Positions 17,712 through 27,014 of a stretch of DNA of 64,000 nucleotides are shown here, piece after piece (within the stretch, counting starts at the first letter, position 1; every line of letters starts with the position of its first letter). The position numbers and the translations under genes were made by a program. This DNA is from Phenylobacterium sp. Its GTDB lineage: Bacteria > Pseudomonadota > Alphaproteobacteria > Caulobacterales > Caulobacteraceae. The notes beneath the pieces were generated by a model that was not told where the DNA came from, searched no databases, and saw only the letters and a list, made by a program, of their open reading frames with translations. The stretch lies in the NCBI GenBank assembly GCA_020402745.1, contig JADBYZ010000015.1:1-64000 (forward strand), in the 5' to 3' direction.

Positions 17712-20700
17712 ATGTTCGACAAGGTCCTGATCGCCAATCGCGGCGCCATCGCCTGCCGGATCATCCGCACCCTGCGCCGGATGGGTGTGGCCTCCGTGGC
17801 GGTCTTTTCCGATGCTGATGCCGGCTCGGCTCACGTCCGGGAGGCGGACGAAGCGGTGCGCATCGGCCCTGCACCGGCTGGCGAAAGTTATCTGAACATC
17901 GAGGCTGTGATGGCCGCCGCCCGGGCGACAGGGGCGAAGGCGATCCACCCCGGCTACGGCTTCCTGTCCGAGAACACCGCCTTTGCGGAGGCCTGCGAGG
18001 CGGCCGGGATCACCTTCATCGGTCCGACGCCGGACAATATCCGCGCCTTTGGCCTCAAGCACACGGCCCGGGAGCTCGCCCGGGCCCATGGCGCGCCGCT
18101 GGCCCCCGGGACCGACCTCTTGACCGACGCGGCGGCGGCCCTCGCCGCCGCCCGGGAGATTGGCTTTCCGGTGATCCTGAAGGCCACCGCCGGGGGCGGG
18201 GGCATCGGCATGAAGGTCTGTGAGACCGAGGCCCAGGTCGCCGACGCCTTCGCCTCGGTGGTGCGGATGGCCTCAGGGGCCTTCGCCGACGCGGGGGTCT
18301 TCCTGGAGCGCTATGTCGCCGAGGCCCGGCACATTGAGGTCCAGGTGTTCGGGGACGGGCAGGGGTCGGTCATCGCCCTGGGCGAGCGCGACTGCTCCCT
18401 GCAACGGCGCAACCAGAAGGTGGTCGAGGAAACGCCGGCCCCGCACCTGCCGCCAGCGACCCGCCAGGCCCTCATAGACGCCGCCATCCGGCTGACCCGG
18501 GCGGTCGACTACCGTTCCGCCGGCACGGTGGAGTTCCTCTACGATCCGGCGCGGGACGACTTCTATTTCCTTGAGGTCAACACCCGCCTGCAGGTGGAGC
18601 ATGGGGTCACCGAGGAGGTCACCGGCGTTGACCTGGTGGAGTGGATGATCCGCGGCGCCGCCGGGGATTACGCCTTCATGGCCGACGGGGCGCCTGCGCC
18701 GGCAGGCGCCTCCATCCAGGTGCGGCTCTATGCCGAGGACCCGGACCGGGACTACCGGCCGAGCAGCGGCGTGCTGACGGAGGCGACATTCCCCCCTGGC
18801 GCCCGGGTCGAAACCTGGGTCGCCCCGGGGGCGGAGATCACCTCCCACTATGACCCGATGATCGCCAAGCTGATCGTCCGGGCAGACACCCGTGAAGCGG
18901 CGGTGGCCGCCATGCAGGAGGCGCTCGACGGGACCCGACTTGCGGGGATCGAGACCAACCTCGACTGGCTGCGCACGGTGGCGAGGTCGGCGCCCTTTGT
19001 CAGCGGGGAGGTTTCCACCCGGGTCCTCGCCACGATCCGGCATGAGGCCCGCAGCGTCCACGTCCTGTCCGGCGGCGCGGCCACGACGGCGCAGGACTAC
19101 CCCGGACGGCTCGGATACTGGGACGTGGGCGTGCCGCCTTCGGGGCCCATGGACGCCCTGTCCTTGCGCCTGGCCAATCGCCTGCTGGGCAATCCGGAAT
19201 CCGCCGCAGGGCTTGAGATCACGGCCCTTGGCCCGACCCTTCTGTTCAACACCCCGGCGACGGTCTGCCTGGCGGGGGCCGAACTGGCCGCCACCCTCGA
19301 CGGTGCGCCGGTGAAGGGGCTGTCGCCCTTCGAGGTGGCCGCCGGGCAGACCCTGAGGCTGGGACGGCTGACGGGCGCCGGCCTGCGGGCCTATCTCGCC
19401 GTGCGCGGCGGGTTCGATGTCCCGGAGTACCTGGGCAGCCGCAGCACCTTCACCCTGGGGGGGTTCGGGGGGCATGCGGGTCGGACCCTGGCGGCCGGCG
19501 ACGTCCTGCGACTATCCCCGGGATCGCCGACGGAACGCCCCCTCCACGCGGCCTCGGCGCCTGTGATCACCCGGTCCTGGACAGTCCGGGTGCTGCCCGG
19601 CCCCCACGGCGCCCCCGACTTCTTCACCCCCGCCGACATCGCCATGATCGGCGGCGTGGAGTGGAAGGTCCACTACAATTCCAACCGCACGGGCGTCCGC
19701 CTGATGGGCCCGCGGCCGGAATGGGCGCGCCGGGACGGCGGGGAAGCGGGCCTGCATCCGTCGAACATCCACGACAACGCCTACGCCGTCGGCGCGGTCG
19801 ACTTCACCGGCGACATGCCGATCATCCTGGGGCCGGATGGTCCCTCCCTGGGCGGCTTTGTCTGTCCCTTCGTGGTCATCGCCGCAGACCTCTGGAAGGT
19901 CGGGCAACTGGCGCCCGGGGACGCCCTGCACTTCCAGGTGGTCTCGGACGCCGAGGCGGCCCGGGCCGAGGCGGAGCAGGAGACCTTGCTGGGCCTGACC
20001 GCGCCGGAACCGCGTCGCAATCCGCCCGCGGTCGATGACCAGGGCGTCCTGGCGCGCCTTCCCGCCCAGGGCCTCCGTCCTGAGGTGACCTATCGGCGCC
20101 AGGGCGACCGGAACCTTCTGGTCGAGTACGGCCCCATCGTCTTGGATCTGGAACTGAGGCTCCGGGTCCACGCCCTCTACCTCGAACTCCAGCGGATGGA
20201 CCTGCCCGGCGTCATCGACCTGACCCCCGGCATCCGGTCGCTGCAGATTCGCTGCGACAACCGGGCGCTGAACCAGGCGCAGCTGTTTGACCTCCTGCAG
20301 GCGGCCGAGGACCGGCTGGGCGGCCTGGATGACTTCGAGACCCCATCCCGGGTGGTCCACCTGCCGCTGTCCTGGAAGGACCCGGCGATCTACCAGACCA
20401 TCGACAAGTACATGCAGGCGGTCCGGGACGATGCGCCCTGGTGTCCGGACAACATCGAATTCATTCGCAGGATCAACGGTCTGGCGTCCGTTGATGATGT
20501 GCAGCGCATCGTCTTTGACGCCGAGTACCTGGTGATGGGCCTGGGCGACGTCTACCTGGGCGCACCGGTGGCCACCCCCGTAGATCCCCGCCACCGGCTG
20601 GTGACGACCAAGTACAATCCCGCCCGCACCTGGACCCCGCCCAACGTGGTGGGTATCGGCGGCGCCTACATGTGCATCTATGGCATGGAGGGACCTGGGG

Positions 20701-21308
20701 GGTACCAGCTCTTCGGCCGCACGATCCAGGTCTGGAACACCTGGCGCCAGACGGACGCCTTCACCGAGGGCAAGCCCTGGCTCCTGCGCTTCTTCGACCG
20801 CGTGAAGTTCTTCCCTGTCAGCCACGAGGCGCTGACCGAGGCCCGTCGGGACTTCCCCCTCGGCCGCTATCCCGTGCGCATCGAGGAGGGGGTCTTCCGT
20901 CTCTCCGACTACCGCCGGCTGCGGGCGGAGAACGCCGGGTCGATCGCCGCCTTCGAAAGTCGCCGACAACAGGCCTTTGACGCCGAGCGCGCGGACTGGG
21001 AGGCCAGGGGCGAGTTCGCCCGGGTCGAGGCGCTGTCTGTGGAGACCTCCAGTTCGGGCCCCTCAGACGCCATCTCTGCGCCGGAGGGCTGCGACCTCGT
21101 CGAGGCTCCGCTGGGCGGCAGTGTCTGGAAGGTCCGGGTCCAGCCCGGCGACCGCGTCGAGGCCGGAGACGTGATCGCCGTCATCGAGGCCATGAAGACC
21201 GAGTGCGACGTCCCCAGTCCGGCTGCAGGGGTGGTGAGGGCGGTCTACGCCCGTGAGAAGGATGCGGTCGCCGCCGGGTCGCCGATCATCGCCCTGGAGC
21301 CCGCATGA
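17712..21308 (+). CDS. Biotin-dependent urea/guanidine carboxylase
   Basis: A 1198-residue multidomain enzyme. It has an N-terminal biotin carboxylase (VLIANRGAIACRIIRTLRR; ATP-grasp loop GGGGIGMKV near 160; to about 445), then KipA/AHS2 and KipI/AHS1 carboxyltransferase halves (AQDYPGRLGYWDVGVPPSGPMD near 460; second half about 790-1050). It ends in a biotinyl domain with IEAMKTECD, the biotinylated Lys being about 1162. ATP-driven carboxylation gives allophanate from urea or carboxyguanidine from guanidine. The DUF1989 pair favours guanidine, but the deciding residues in the carboxyltransferase site were not checked. It is tightly packed in a five-gene operon. Confidence 0.95.
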   Translation: MFDKVLIANRGAIACRIIRTLRRMGVASVAVFSDADAGSAHVREADEAVRIGPAPAGESYLNIEAVMAAARATGAKAIHPGYGFLSENTAFAEACEAAGITFIGPTPDNIRAFGLKHTARELARAHGAPLAPGTDLLTDAAAALAAAREIGFPVILKATAGGGGIGMKVCETEAQVADAFASVVRMASGAFADAGVFLERYVAEARHIEVQVFGDGQGSVIALGERDCSLQRRNQKVVEETPAPHLPPATRQALIDAAIRLTRAVDYRSAGTVEFLYDPARDDFYFLEVNTRLQVEHGVTEEVTGVDLVEWMIRGAAGDYAFMADGAPAPAGASIQVRLYAEDPDRDYRPSSGVLTEATFPPGARVETWVAPGAEITSHYDPMIAKLIVRADTREAAVAAMQEALDGTRLAGIETNLDWLRTVARSAPFVSGEVSTRVLATIRHEARSVHVLSGGAATTAQDYPGRLGYWDVGVPPSGPMDALSLRLANRLLGNPESAAGLEITALGPTLLFNTPATVCLAGAELAATLDGAPVKGLSPFEVAAGQTLRLGRLTGAGLRAYLAVRGGFDVPEYLGSRSTFTLGGFGGHAGRTLAAGDVLRLSPGSPTERPLHAASAPVITRSWTVRVLPGPHGAPDFFTPADIAMIGGVEWKVHYNSNRTGVRLMGPRPEWARRDGGEAGLHPSNIHDNAYAVGAVDFTGDMPIILGPDGPSLGGFVCPFVVIAADLWKVGQLAPGDALHFQVVSDAEAARAEAEQETLLGLTAPEPRRNPPAVDDQGVLARLPAQGLRPEVTYRRQGDRNLLVEYGPIVLDLELRLRVHALYLELQRMDLPGVIDLTPGIRSLQIRCDNRALNQAQLFDLLQAAEDRLGGLDDFETPSRVVHLPLSWKDPAIYQTIDKYMQAVRDDAPWCPDNIEFIRRINGLASVDDVQRIVFDAEYLVMGLGDVYLGAPVATPVDPRHRLVTTKYNPARTWTPPNVVGIGGAYMCIYGMEGPGGYQLFGRTIQVWNTWRQTDAFTEGKPWLLRFFDRVKFFPVSHEALTEARRDFPLGRYPVRIEEGVFRLSDYRRLRAENAGSIAAFESRRQQAFDAERADWEARGEFARVEALSVETSSSGPSDAISAPEGCDLVEAPLGGSVWKVRVQPGDRVEAGDVIAVIEAMKTECDVPSPAAGVVRAVYAREKDAVAAGSPIIALEPA

Positions 21309-23008
21309 CAGCCCTCGCCGCCGCCCGCGCAGCCCTCGATCGCATTACGGCCTACGATGCGGTCCAGCCCCAGGCCTGGATCGCCCGGTTCGCCGAAGAC
21401 GAGGTGCTGGTCGCCGCCGCCGACGTCGACCGCCGCCTCGAGGCCGGCGAGAGCCTGCCCCTCGCCGGCCTGACCTTCGCGGTGAAGGACAATATCGACC
21501 TGGCGGGCCTGCCCACCACGGCGGCCTGTCCCGCCTTCGCCTATGCGCCCGAGACGTCGGCGACCGTCGTCGAGCGTCTCCTGGCCGCGGGGGCCGTTGC
21601 GGTCGGCAAGACCAACCTGGACCAGTTCGCCACGGGCCTTGTGGGAACGCGCAGCCCGCACGGCGCGCCGGCCTGCGTCTTCAACCGCGACTATATCTCC
21701 GGGGGTTCCAGCTCGGGCTCGGCCGTGGCCGTGGCGGCGGGGTTGGTCGACTTTGCCCTCGGCACTGACACGGCCGGCTCCGGCCGCGTGCCGGCGGCCT
21801 TCAACGGACTGGTCGGCTTCAAGCCCTCGAAGGGTCGCTGGAGCACGAAGGGCCTGGTCCCCGCCTGTCGGTCCCTGGACTGCATCAGCGTCTTCACCCT
21901 CGACGCCGCCCTGGCCCTGCGGATCGACGGCGTCCTCGCGGCCTTTGATCCCGGGGATGACTTCTCCCGTCCGACCCGGGACGCGCCCCTGCCGTCCCGG
22001 CCCCGATACGGAGTCCCCCGGGCGGACCAGCTCAACTTCCTGGGGGATGCGGAGTCCGCCGCCCTCTACAGGGCCGCCGTGGACCGCCTGGATGGCGACC
22101 GCGTCGAAGTCGATATCGCGCCCCTGTTGGACGCCGCCCGGCTTCTCTACTCCGGCCCCTTCGTCGCCGAGCGCACGGCGGCGATGAAGGGCCTGCTGGC
22201 CCTGAACCCCACCGCCGTGCATCCCGTAGTCCGCGCCATCGTCCAGGCGGGCGCCGGCCTTTCCGCCGTCGAGGCCTACGAGGGCCAGTACGCCCTGGCC
22301 GCCTGCGCTAGGGCCGCCGAGGCGGTCTGGAACGCCGCCGACGTCCTGGTCCTGCCCACCACCGGGACGATCTACCGGATCGCCGAAGTCCTTGCGGAGC
22401 CCTTCGCCCTCAACGCCAACCTTGGCCTCTACACCAACTTCGTGAACCTGCTGGACCTGGCGGCCGTCGCCGTCCCGGCGGGGTTCCGGTCCCATGGCGC
22501 CGGCTTCGGGGTCAGCCTGATCGCACCCGCCTGGACGGACGCCGCCCTGCTGGGCCTCGCCCGGTCCCTTGAGGACGCCGCGCCCGCGGCCGCCCGTCCG
22601 CCCCTGGACCTGGGAGAGACGGAGAGGGGGGTGAAGCTCTGCGTCGTCGGCGCTCACCTGCACGGCATGCCGCTGCATTGGCAGCTGACCTCCCGGAACG
22701 CCCGGCTGGTCTCGCGCACGCGCACGGCGCCCAGCTACCGGCTCTACGCCATGGCGGGATCCACCCCGCCCAAGCCGGCGCTTGTCCATGACGAGACCGG
22801 CGGCTCTCTGGAGGTCGAGGTCTATGAACTCGGCGTCGAGGCCTTCGGGTCCTTCACCGTCGAGGTTCCTCCCCCCCTGGCCATCGGGACCGTGACCCTG
22901 GAGGACGGCTCGCAGGTGAAGGGCTTCGTGGCCGAGCCCCGCGCCATGGCCGGCGCCCGGGACATCACCCACATGGGCGGCTGGCGCGCCTACATCGCCA
23001 GCCTGTGA
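21305..23008 (+). CDS. atzF: Allophanate hydrolase
   Basis: 567 residues. The N-terminal amidase-signature domain has catalytic Lys61 (AVKDNIDLAG), the GGSSSGSA loop at 133-140 and the probable nucleophile Ser159 (DTAGSGR). A C-terminal domain of about 110 residues (KLCVVGAHLHGMPLHWQL onward) is typical of AtzF/DUR1 enzymes. It splits allophanate into two ammonia and two CO2, finishing the pathway begun by the carboxylase. Its ATG overlaps the carboxylase stop (ATGA). It converges on the transporter ATPase gene with only 3 bases between stops, so the region forms one functional block. Confidence 0.95.
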   Translation: MTALAAARAALDRITAYDAVQPQAWIARFAEDEVLVAAADVDRRLEAGESLPLAGLTFAVKDNIDLAGLPTTAACPAFAYAPETSATVVERLLAAGAVAVGKTNLDQFATGLVGTRSPHGAPACVFNRDYISGGSSSGSAVAVAAGLVDFALGTDTAGSGRVPAAFNGLVGFKPSKGRWSTKGLVPACRSLDCISVFTLDAALALRIDGVLAAFDPGDDFSRPTRDAPLPSRPRYGVPRADQLNFLGDAESAALYRAAVDRLDGDRVEVDIAPLLDAARLLYSGPFVAERTAAMKGLLALNPTAVHPVVRAIVQAGAGLSAVEAYEGQYALAACARAAEAVWNAADVLVLPTTGTIYRIAEVLAEPFALNANLGLYTNFVNLLDLAAVAVPAGFRSHGAGFGVSLIAPAWTDAALLGLARSLEDAAPAAARPPLDLGETERGVKLCVVGAHLHGMPLHWQLTSRNARLVSRTRTAPSYRLYAMAGSTPPKPALVHDETGGSLEVEVYELGVEAFGSFTVEVPPPLAIGTVTLEDGSQVKGFVAEPRAMAGARDITHMGGWRAYIASL

Positions 23009-23011
23009 GGC

Positions 23012-23797
23012 TCAGGCCACCACCGGTTCGCGGCTGGCCAGGGCGAGGATCTCCGCCGGCGGGCGGCGGTTCTTGCCGGTAAGCGGGAAGTCATAGACCG
23101 CTGAGGATCCGAAGCGATGCGGGGCGTGGGGGTCATGCCTGCGCTTGTCGAAGGCCAGGACCCGGTCGCCCAGCTTGAAGGCCTCCTTGATGTCGTGGGT
23201 GACCATGAGGATGGTCAGGCCATGCTCCCGCCAGAGCTCGTCAATCAGGCCGTGCATGTCGAGGCGGATGCCCGGGTCCAGGGCGCCGAAGGGCTCGTCG
23301 AGCAGCAGGATCCGGGGCTTGCGGACCAGGGCCTGGGCGATGGCCAACCTCTGCTGCATGCCGCCTGACAACTGCGCAGGATAGACGTCGCGGCTGTGGG
23401 CCAGGCCAACCTTCTCCAGCATATGCCCGGCCTCCTCCAGGGCCGCCTTTCGCCGCCGACCGTAGAGCCGGCCTAGGAACATCGACCCGGCGCAGTCCAG
23501 CCCAAAGGCGACATTGTCGATGGCCGTCAGATGCGGGAAGACCGAGTAGCGCTGGAAGACCACGCCCCGCTCAGGTCCCGGCTCAGGGGTCAGCGGCGCT
23601 CCGTCCAGCAGGATATGGCCCCGGGTGGGCGCTTCCTGTCCGATGATCAGCCTCAGGAAGGTGCTCTTCCCGGCGCCAGAGGGCCCGACGATGGAGACAA
23701 AGCTTCCGGGCGCGATGTCGAGGCTGACCTTCTCGAGGACGATCTTGTCGCCGTACTCGACCCACACGTCGCGGAGGGAAAGGATGGGATCGCTCAT
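23012..23797 (-). CDS. ABC transporter ATPase, NitT/TauT type, urea/guanidine uptake
   Basis: A 261-residue nucleotide-binding subunit with Walker A GPSGAGKST near residue 39, signature LSGGMQQR, Walker B ILLLDEPFGALD and a switch histidine in VTHD. A roughly 15-residue insertion (GSMFLGRLYGRRRKAAL) after the Q-loop region is characteristic of transporters linked to urea carboxylase. It energises uptake with the permease and binding protein upstream. Its ATG overlaps the permease stop (ATGA). Confidence 0.92.
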   Translation of the reverse strand: MSDPILSLRDVWVEYGDKIVLEKVSLDIAPGSFVSIVGPSGAGKSTFLRLIIGQEAPTRGHILLDGAPLTPEPGPERGVVFQRYSVFPHLTAIDNVAFGLDCAGSMFLGRLYGRRRKAALEEAGHMLEKVGLAHSRDVYPAQLSGGMQQRLAIAQALVRKPRILLLDEPFGALDPGIRLDMHGLIDELWREHGLTILMVTHDIKEAFKLGDRVLAFDKRRHDPHAPHRFGSSAVYDFPLTGKNRRPPAEILALASREPVVA

Positions 23798-24615
23798 TCC
23801 GCGCCCTTTGCATGATCCCAGGGGAAAAACCGCCGGCTGATCCAGGCCAGGGTCACGTCCATCATCACCGCGAGCAGGGAGATCCAGGCGACGTAGGGCA
23901 GGATGACGTCCATGGCGAGATACCGTCGGACCAGGAAGATCCGGTAGCCGAGACCGACATCCGAGGCGATCGCCTCTGCAGCGATCAGGAACACCCAGGC
24001 CGGGCCCAGAGAGAGACGCAGGCCCTTGATGAGCTTCGGCATGGCCTGGGGCAGGGCGAGGCGCAGGGCGATCTGCCAGGTGGAAGCCCCCAGGGTCTGG
24101 GCCTTGACCCTCTGCTCCTCAGGGATCGCGCTGACCTGGCTCGCCAGGTCGCGGACCATGAAGGGGGTGATGCCGAGGACGATGAGCGCCACCTTGGAGG
24201 TTTCGCCTAGGCCCAGGGCGATGAAGAGGACAGGCAGGATCGCAATCGGCGGAATCACCGCGATCGCCGCCACCAGCGGCCCGAGGCTCGCCCGCACGAT
24301 CGGCAGGAGACCCAGGACCAGGCCCAGCACCAACGTCGCGCCTGTGGAGATCCCGAGCCCGAGCCCGAGGCGGGCCAGGCTCGCCAGGGTATCGGCGACC
24401 AGAGGCACCGCGCCAGTGACCGGATCCACCTCCATCGCCATCCGCCGCCATGCGGCCCACATGGCGCTCAGGGGGGGCAGCAGCTTGTCCGAAGGGTTCT
24501 CGGCGTGCCGCGCCGCCGATGCGACGAGATAGGCCAGGGCCGCCAGGGCAAGGGGGGCGGCGCCGAGGAAGACCCGGCTTCCTGGCCCCGGCCGGATGTT
24601 CACCAGGCGGCGCAT
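23794..24615 (-). CDS. ABC transporter permease, NitT/TauT type
   Basis: A 273-residue integral membrane protein with about six helices and the EAA-type loop (QTLGASTWQIALRLALPQAMPKLIKGLR) that contacts the ATPase. It is the single permease of the set and probably works as a homodimer. The gene overlaps the ATPase gene by 4 bases and follows the binding-protein gene by 21 bases. The cargo, urea or guanidine, is inferred from the neighbouring carboxylase operon and shared operator. Confidence 0.92.
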   Translation of the reverse strand: MRRLVNIRPGPGSRVFLGAAPLALAALAYLVASAARHAENPSDKLLPPLSAMWAAWRRMAMEVDPVTGAVPLVADTLASLARLGLGLGISTGATLVLGLVLGLLPIVRASLGPLVAAIAVIPPIAILPVLFIALGLGETSKVALIVLGITPFMVRDLASQVSAIPEEQRVKAQTLGASTWQIALRLALPQAMPKLIKGLRLSLGPAWVFLIAAEAIASDVGLGYRIFLVRRYLAMDVILPYVAWISLLAVMMDVTLAWISRRFFPWDHAKGAE

Positions 24616-24636
24616 GGCGGTCTCCCTGCGGGTTCC

Positions 24637-25734
24637 CTAAAGGGCGCCCGCCGCCGCCATGGCCATGTAGCTGGGATCGAACCTCAGCTTGATGTTCTCG
24701 GGGTTCCCCTGGACCACCCCGTTGGGGAAGGTGATGCCGATAGCGTCCACAGACGACGCGCCCTGGCCGAATAATCCCTCTGCGAAGCTGAACTTCCGAA
24801 CCCGGTCGCTGGCGGTCACCGCCGCCGGGCTGTTGACGTAGGCCACTGCGTCCGCCGGCTTGTAGTACATGTAGGTGGTCGCCAGCTGGGCGTCGTAGCC
24901 CGGAAGGTCGGTTCCGGACAGGGACGCCATGGCGGTGCGGGCGGCGACCGCCGCCGGCGAGCTTCCCTGCATCAGTCCCAGCACCTCGTACCAGATGCCC
25001 ACCAGCGCCTTGCCGAAATCGGGGTTCTCCTTCAGGCGATCCGTCGAGGCGACCATCATGTCGAGGATTTCTCCCGGGATCCGGGAGGAGTCGAACACCA
25101 GGTTGGCGCCCGGCATGGCGTCGATCTCGCGCAGCATGGGGTTCCAGGTCGCCATCGCCTTGACGTCGCCGGTCGGCCAGGCGGCCACAGCGTCGGCATC
25201 AGAGGTGTTGACCAGTTTCACATCCGACTGCTTGAGGCCGACGCTCTCCAAGGCTCGCGCCAGGAAGTACTGGGAGACGGAGCCCTGGACCAGATTGACT
25301 GGAAGGCCCTTGATCTCCGCGAGACGCGTCTTCCCCTTCAGCAGGACGCCGTCATTGCCGTTCGAGTAGTCACCGACGATCAGGGCCGTCGTGTCGACCC
25401 CGCCCGCCGCAGGAAGGGTCAGGGCGTCCATGTTGGTCGATGTCACGGCGTCGAGCTTGCCCGACGTGAACTGGTTCAGGCTCTCGACGTAGTCGTTGAT
25501 CTGAACGAGGTTGATTGTGATCCCATACTTGTCGGCCCACTTTTTCACGATCCCGGTCTGTTGAGCATAGGGCCAGGGCATCCAGCCGGCGTAGATCGTC
25601 CAGCCAACCGTGTAGGTCTTGCCGCCGCCCGCCGCGGCCGACTTCTGCTCGCCCGCCTTGGGCGTGCAGGCCGCCAGCACCGTCATCGCCGCACCAGCAA
25701 GAAGCGCCCGCCGGTTCCAGTTCACGCTCGCCAT
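24637..25734 (-). CDS. Urea-type ABC transporter substrate-binding lipoprotein
   Basis: 365 residues. The N-terminus combines a twin-arginine-like NRRALLAG with a lipobox LAAC (Cys about 22), so it is an inner-membrane-anchored periplasmic lipoprotein. VGWTIYAGWMPWPYAQQTGI is typical of binding proteins annotated as putative urea transporters beside urea carboxylase. Two acidic and Trp/Asn-rich stretches (STNMDALTLPAAG, ATWNPMLREID) may line the ligand pocket. GGGGG lies about 7 bases before the start. Operator 2 lies 48 bases upstream of the start codon. Confidence 0.92.
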   Translation of the reverse strand: MASVNWNRRALLAGAAMTVLAACTPKAGEQKSAAAGGGKTYTVGWTIYAGWMPWPYAQQTGIVKKWADKYGITINLVQINDYVESLNQFTSGKLDAVTSTNMDALTLPAAGGVDTTALIVGDYSNGNDGVLLKGKTRLAEIKGLPVNLVQGSVSQYFLARALESVGLKQSDVKLVNTSDADAVAAWPTGDVKAMATWNPMLREIDAMPGANLVFDSSRIPGEILDMMVASTDRLKENPDFGKALVGIWYEVLGLMQGSSPAAVAARTAMASLSGTDLPGYDAQLATTYMYYKPADAVAYVNSPAAVTASDRVRKFSFAEGLFGQGASSVDAIGITFPNGVVQGNPENIKLRFDPSYMAMAAAGAL

Positions 25735-25781
25735 CCAAGCCCCCTGTTGAGTGATCTCCCGCCGCCGAAGCAGCCATGTCG

Positions 25782-25809
25782 TTATTACGGACTGGGGGGA
25801 TCGTAATAC
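25782..25809. promoter_or_regulatory. 28-bp palindromic operator 2 (transporter promoter)
   Basis: TTATTACG-N12-CGTAATAC, with the same spacing as operators 1 and 3 and 15 of 16 half-site bases palindromic. It lies 48 bases ahead of the binding-protein gene on the minus strand, where it would overlap or abut the promoter. Confidence 0.8.
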
Positions 25810-25936
25810 TCCAGTCGGCGACCCGCCTCTCGCCGCAGATTAGTGTGGGGCGCCCGAAAACTGTGCGATCGGCGCCTCGGGCGCGTCTGCATCGATCAGA
25901 TCGCCTGGCCAGGCGAGGCTCAGGGGCACATCACAG

Positions 25937-25964
25937 TTATTACGCCGCGCGTCGTCCGTAATAC
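25937..25964. promoter_or_regulatory. 28-bp palindromic operator 3 (dioxygenase promoter)
   Basis: TTATTACG-N12-CGTAATAC, identical in both half-sites to operator 2 and lying 27 bases before the GTG of the dioxygenase gene. The two operators in this 257-base divergent region suggest separate control of the left and right transcripts by one regulator. No other structure is evident between them. Confidence 0.8.
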
Positions 25965-25991
25965 TGACGCCGCAGAAAAGGGAGTTCCATC

Positions 25992-27014
25992 GTGAGCCGT
26001 GATTTCAGCGCTATCCCGGTGATCGACATCCAGGGCCTGTTCTCTGCCGACGCCGGGCAGCGACGCGCCGTGGCTTCGGAGATCGAGGCGGCCGCCCGGG
26101 ATGTGGGCTTCTTCTATGTCACAGGGCATGGCGTCCCGATGGCGGCGCGAGAGCGACTGGAGGGGGCGGCCGAGCGGTTCTTTTCACTTCCCATGGCGCG
26201 CAAGATGGAGGTCTACATCGGGCTTTCGGAAAATCACTCCGGTTACGTGCCCGAAGGCGAGGAGGTGTTCTCGAGTGGAAAGATCGATCGCAAGGAGGCC
26301 TTCGACGTCGGGCTGGATTATGCCGGGCCTCCGAGGGGCGGAATGCTTGGCCCCAATCTCTGGCCGGACTTGGAAGGGTTCAAGGCTGACGTCGGCGCCT
26401 ATTACGCCCAGGTGCAGGGCCTGGCGCGGGTCCTCTTCAGGGGCTTCGCCCTGGCGCTGGGGCAACCCGAGGACTTTTTCGAGAACAGGCTCTCCGCGCC
26501 GCCCGCCCAGCTGCGCCTCATCCACTATCCCTTCGATCCGGACGCCGTCGATGCCGAGGGCATTGGCGCGCATACCGACTATGAGTGCTTCACCATCCTC
26601 TATTCCACGGCCCCGGGCCTGGAGGTCCTCAATGGCGCCGGGGAGTGGATCGACGCCCCGCCACTCGCAGGCGGCTTCGTCATCAACATCGGCGACATGA
26701 TCGAGGCGCTGTCCAATGGCGAGTTTATCGCCACAAGCCATAGGGTTCGGAAGGTCTCTGCCGAGCGCTACTCCTTCCCGTTCTTCGCCGCTTGTGACTA
26801 CGAGACCACCGTAGAGCCCCTGGCGCGGTTCGTAAGCGGAGACCGACCGCCGCGCTATCCCCGCATTATCTCGGGCGAGCACCTGTTCGCTCAGACCGCC
26901 CAGACCTTCGCCTACCTGAAGCGTCGCATCGCCGATGGCGCGGCGAGCTTGCCGCAGGGCGCGCAGGCCCTCGAGAGTTTCGGGCAACAGGCCCGCTCGA
27001 AGTCGGCTGTATGA
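25992..27014 (+). CDS. 2-oxoglutarate/Fe(II) dioxygenase of the isopenicillin-N-synthase-like class
   Basis: 340 residues. An N-terminal DIOX_N domain (IPVIDIQGLF; VGFFYVTGHGVP) precedes the double-stranded beta-helix. The metal triad is His194, Asp196 (AHTDYECF) and His250 (TSHRV), and 2-oxoglutarate is bound by Arg259-x-Ser261. The enzyme class hydroxylates small molecules. Because it shares the operator with the carboxylase operon, I suggest that it oxidises an N-substituted guanidine, such as homoarginine or arginine, to release guanidine. Dioxygenases with that chemistry are known elsewhere, but here it is a hypothesis. The GTG start has GGGAG at 7 bases, and the stop overlaps the next ATG. 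Confidence 0.88.
   Translation: MSRDFSAIPVIDIQGLFSADAGQRRAVASEIEAAARDVGFFYVTGHGVPMAARERLEGAAERFFSLPMARKMEVYIGLSENHSGYVPEGEEVFSSGKIDRKEAFDVGLDYAGPPRGGMLGPNLWPDLEGFKADVGAYYAQVQGLARVLFRGFALALGQPEDFFENRLSAPPAQLRLIHYPFDPDAVDAEGIGAHTDYECFTILYSTAPGLEVLNGAGEWIDAPPLAGGFVINIGDMIEALSNGEFIATSHRVRKVSAERYSFPFFAACDYETTVEPLARFVSGDRPPRYPRIISGEHLFAQTAQTFAYLKRRIADGAASLPQGAQALESFGQQARSKSAV

Noticed and set aside
18273..19475. 400-codon minus-strand frame opposite the carboxylase
   Set aside because: It lies entirely within the well-supported biotin carboxylase and carboxyltransferase coding region and shows no motifs.
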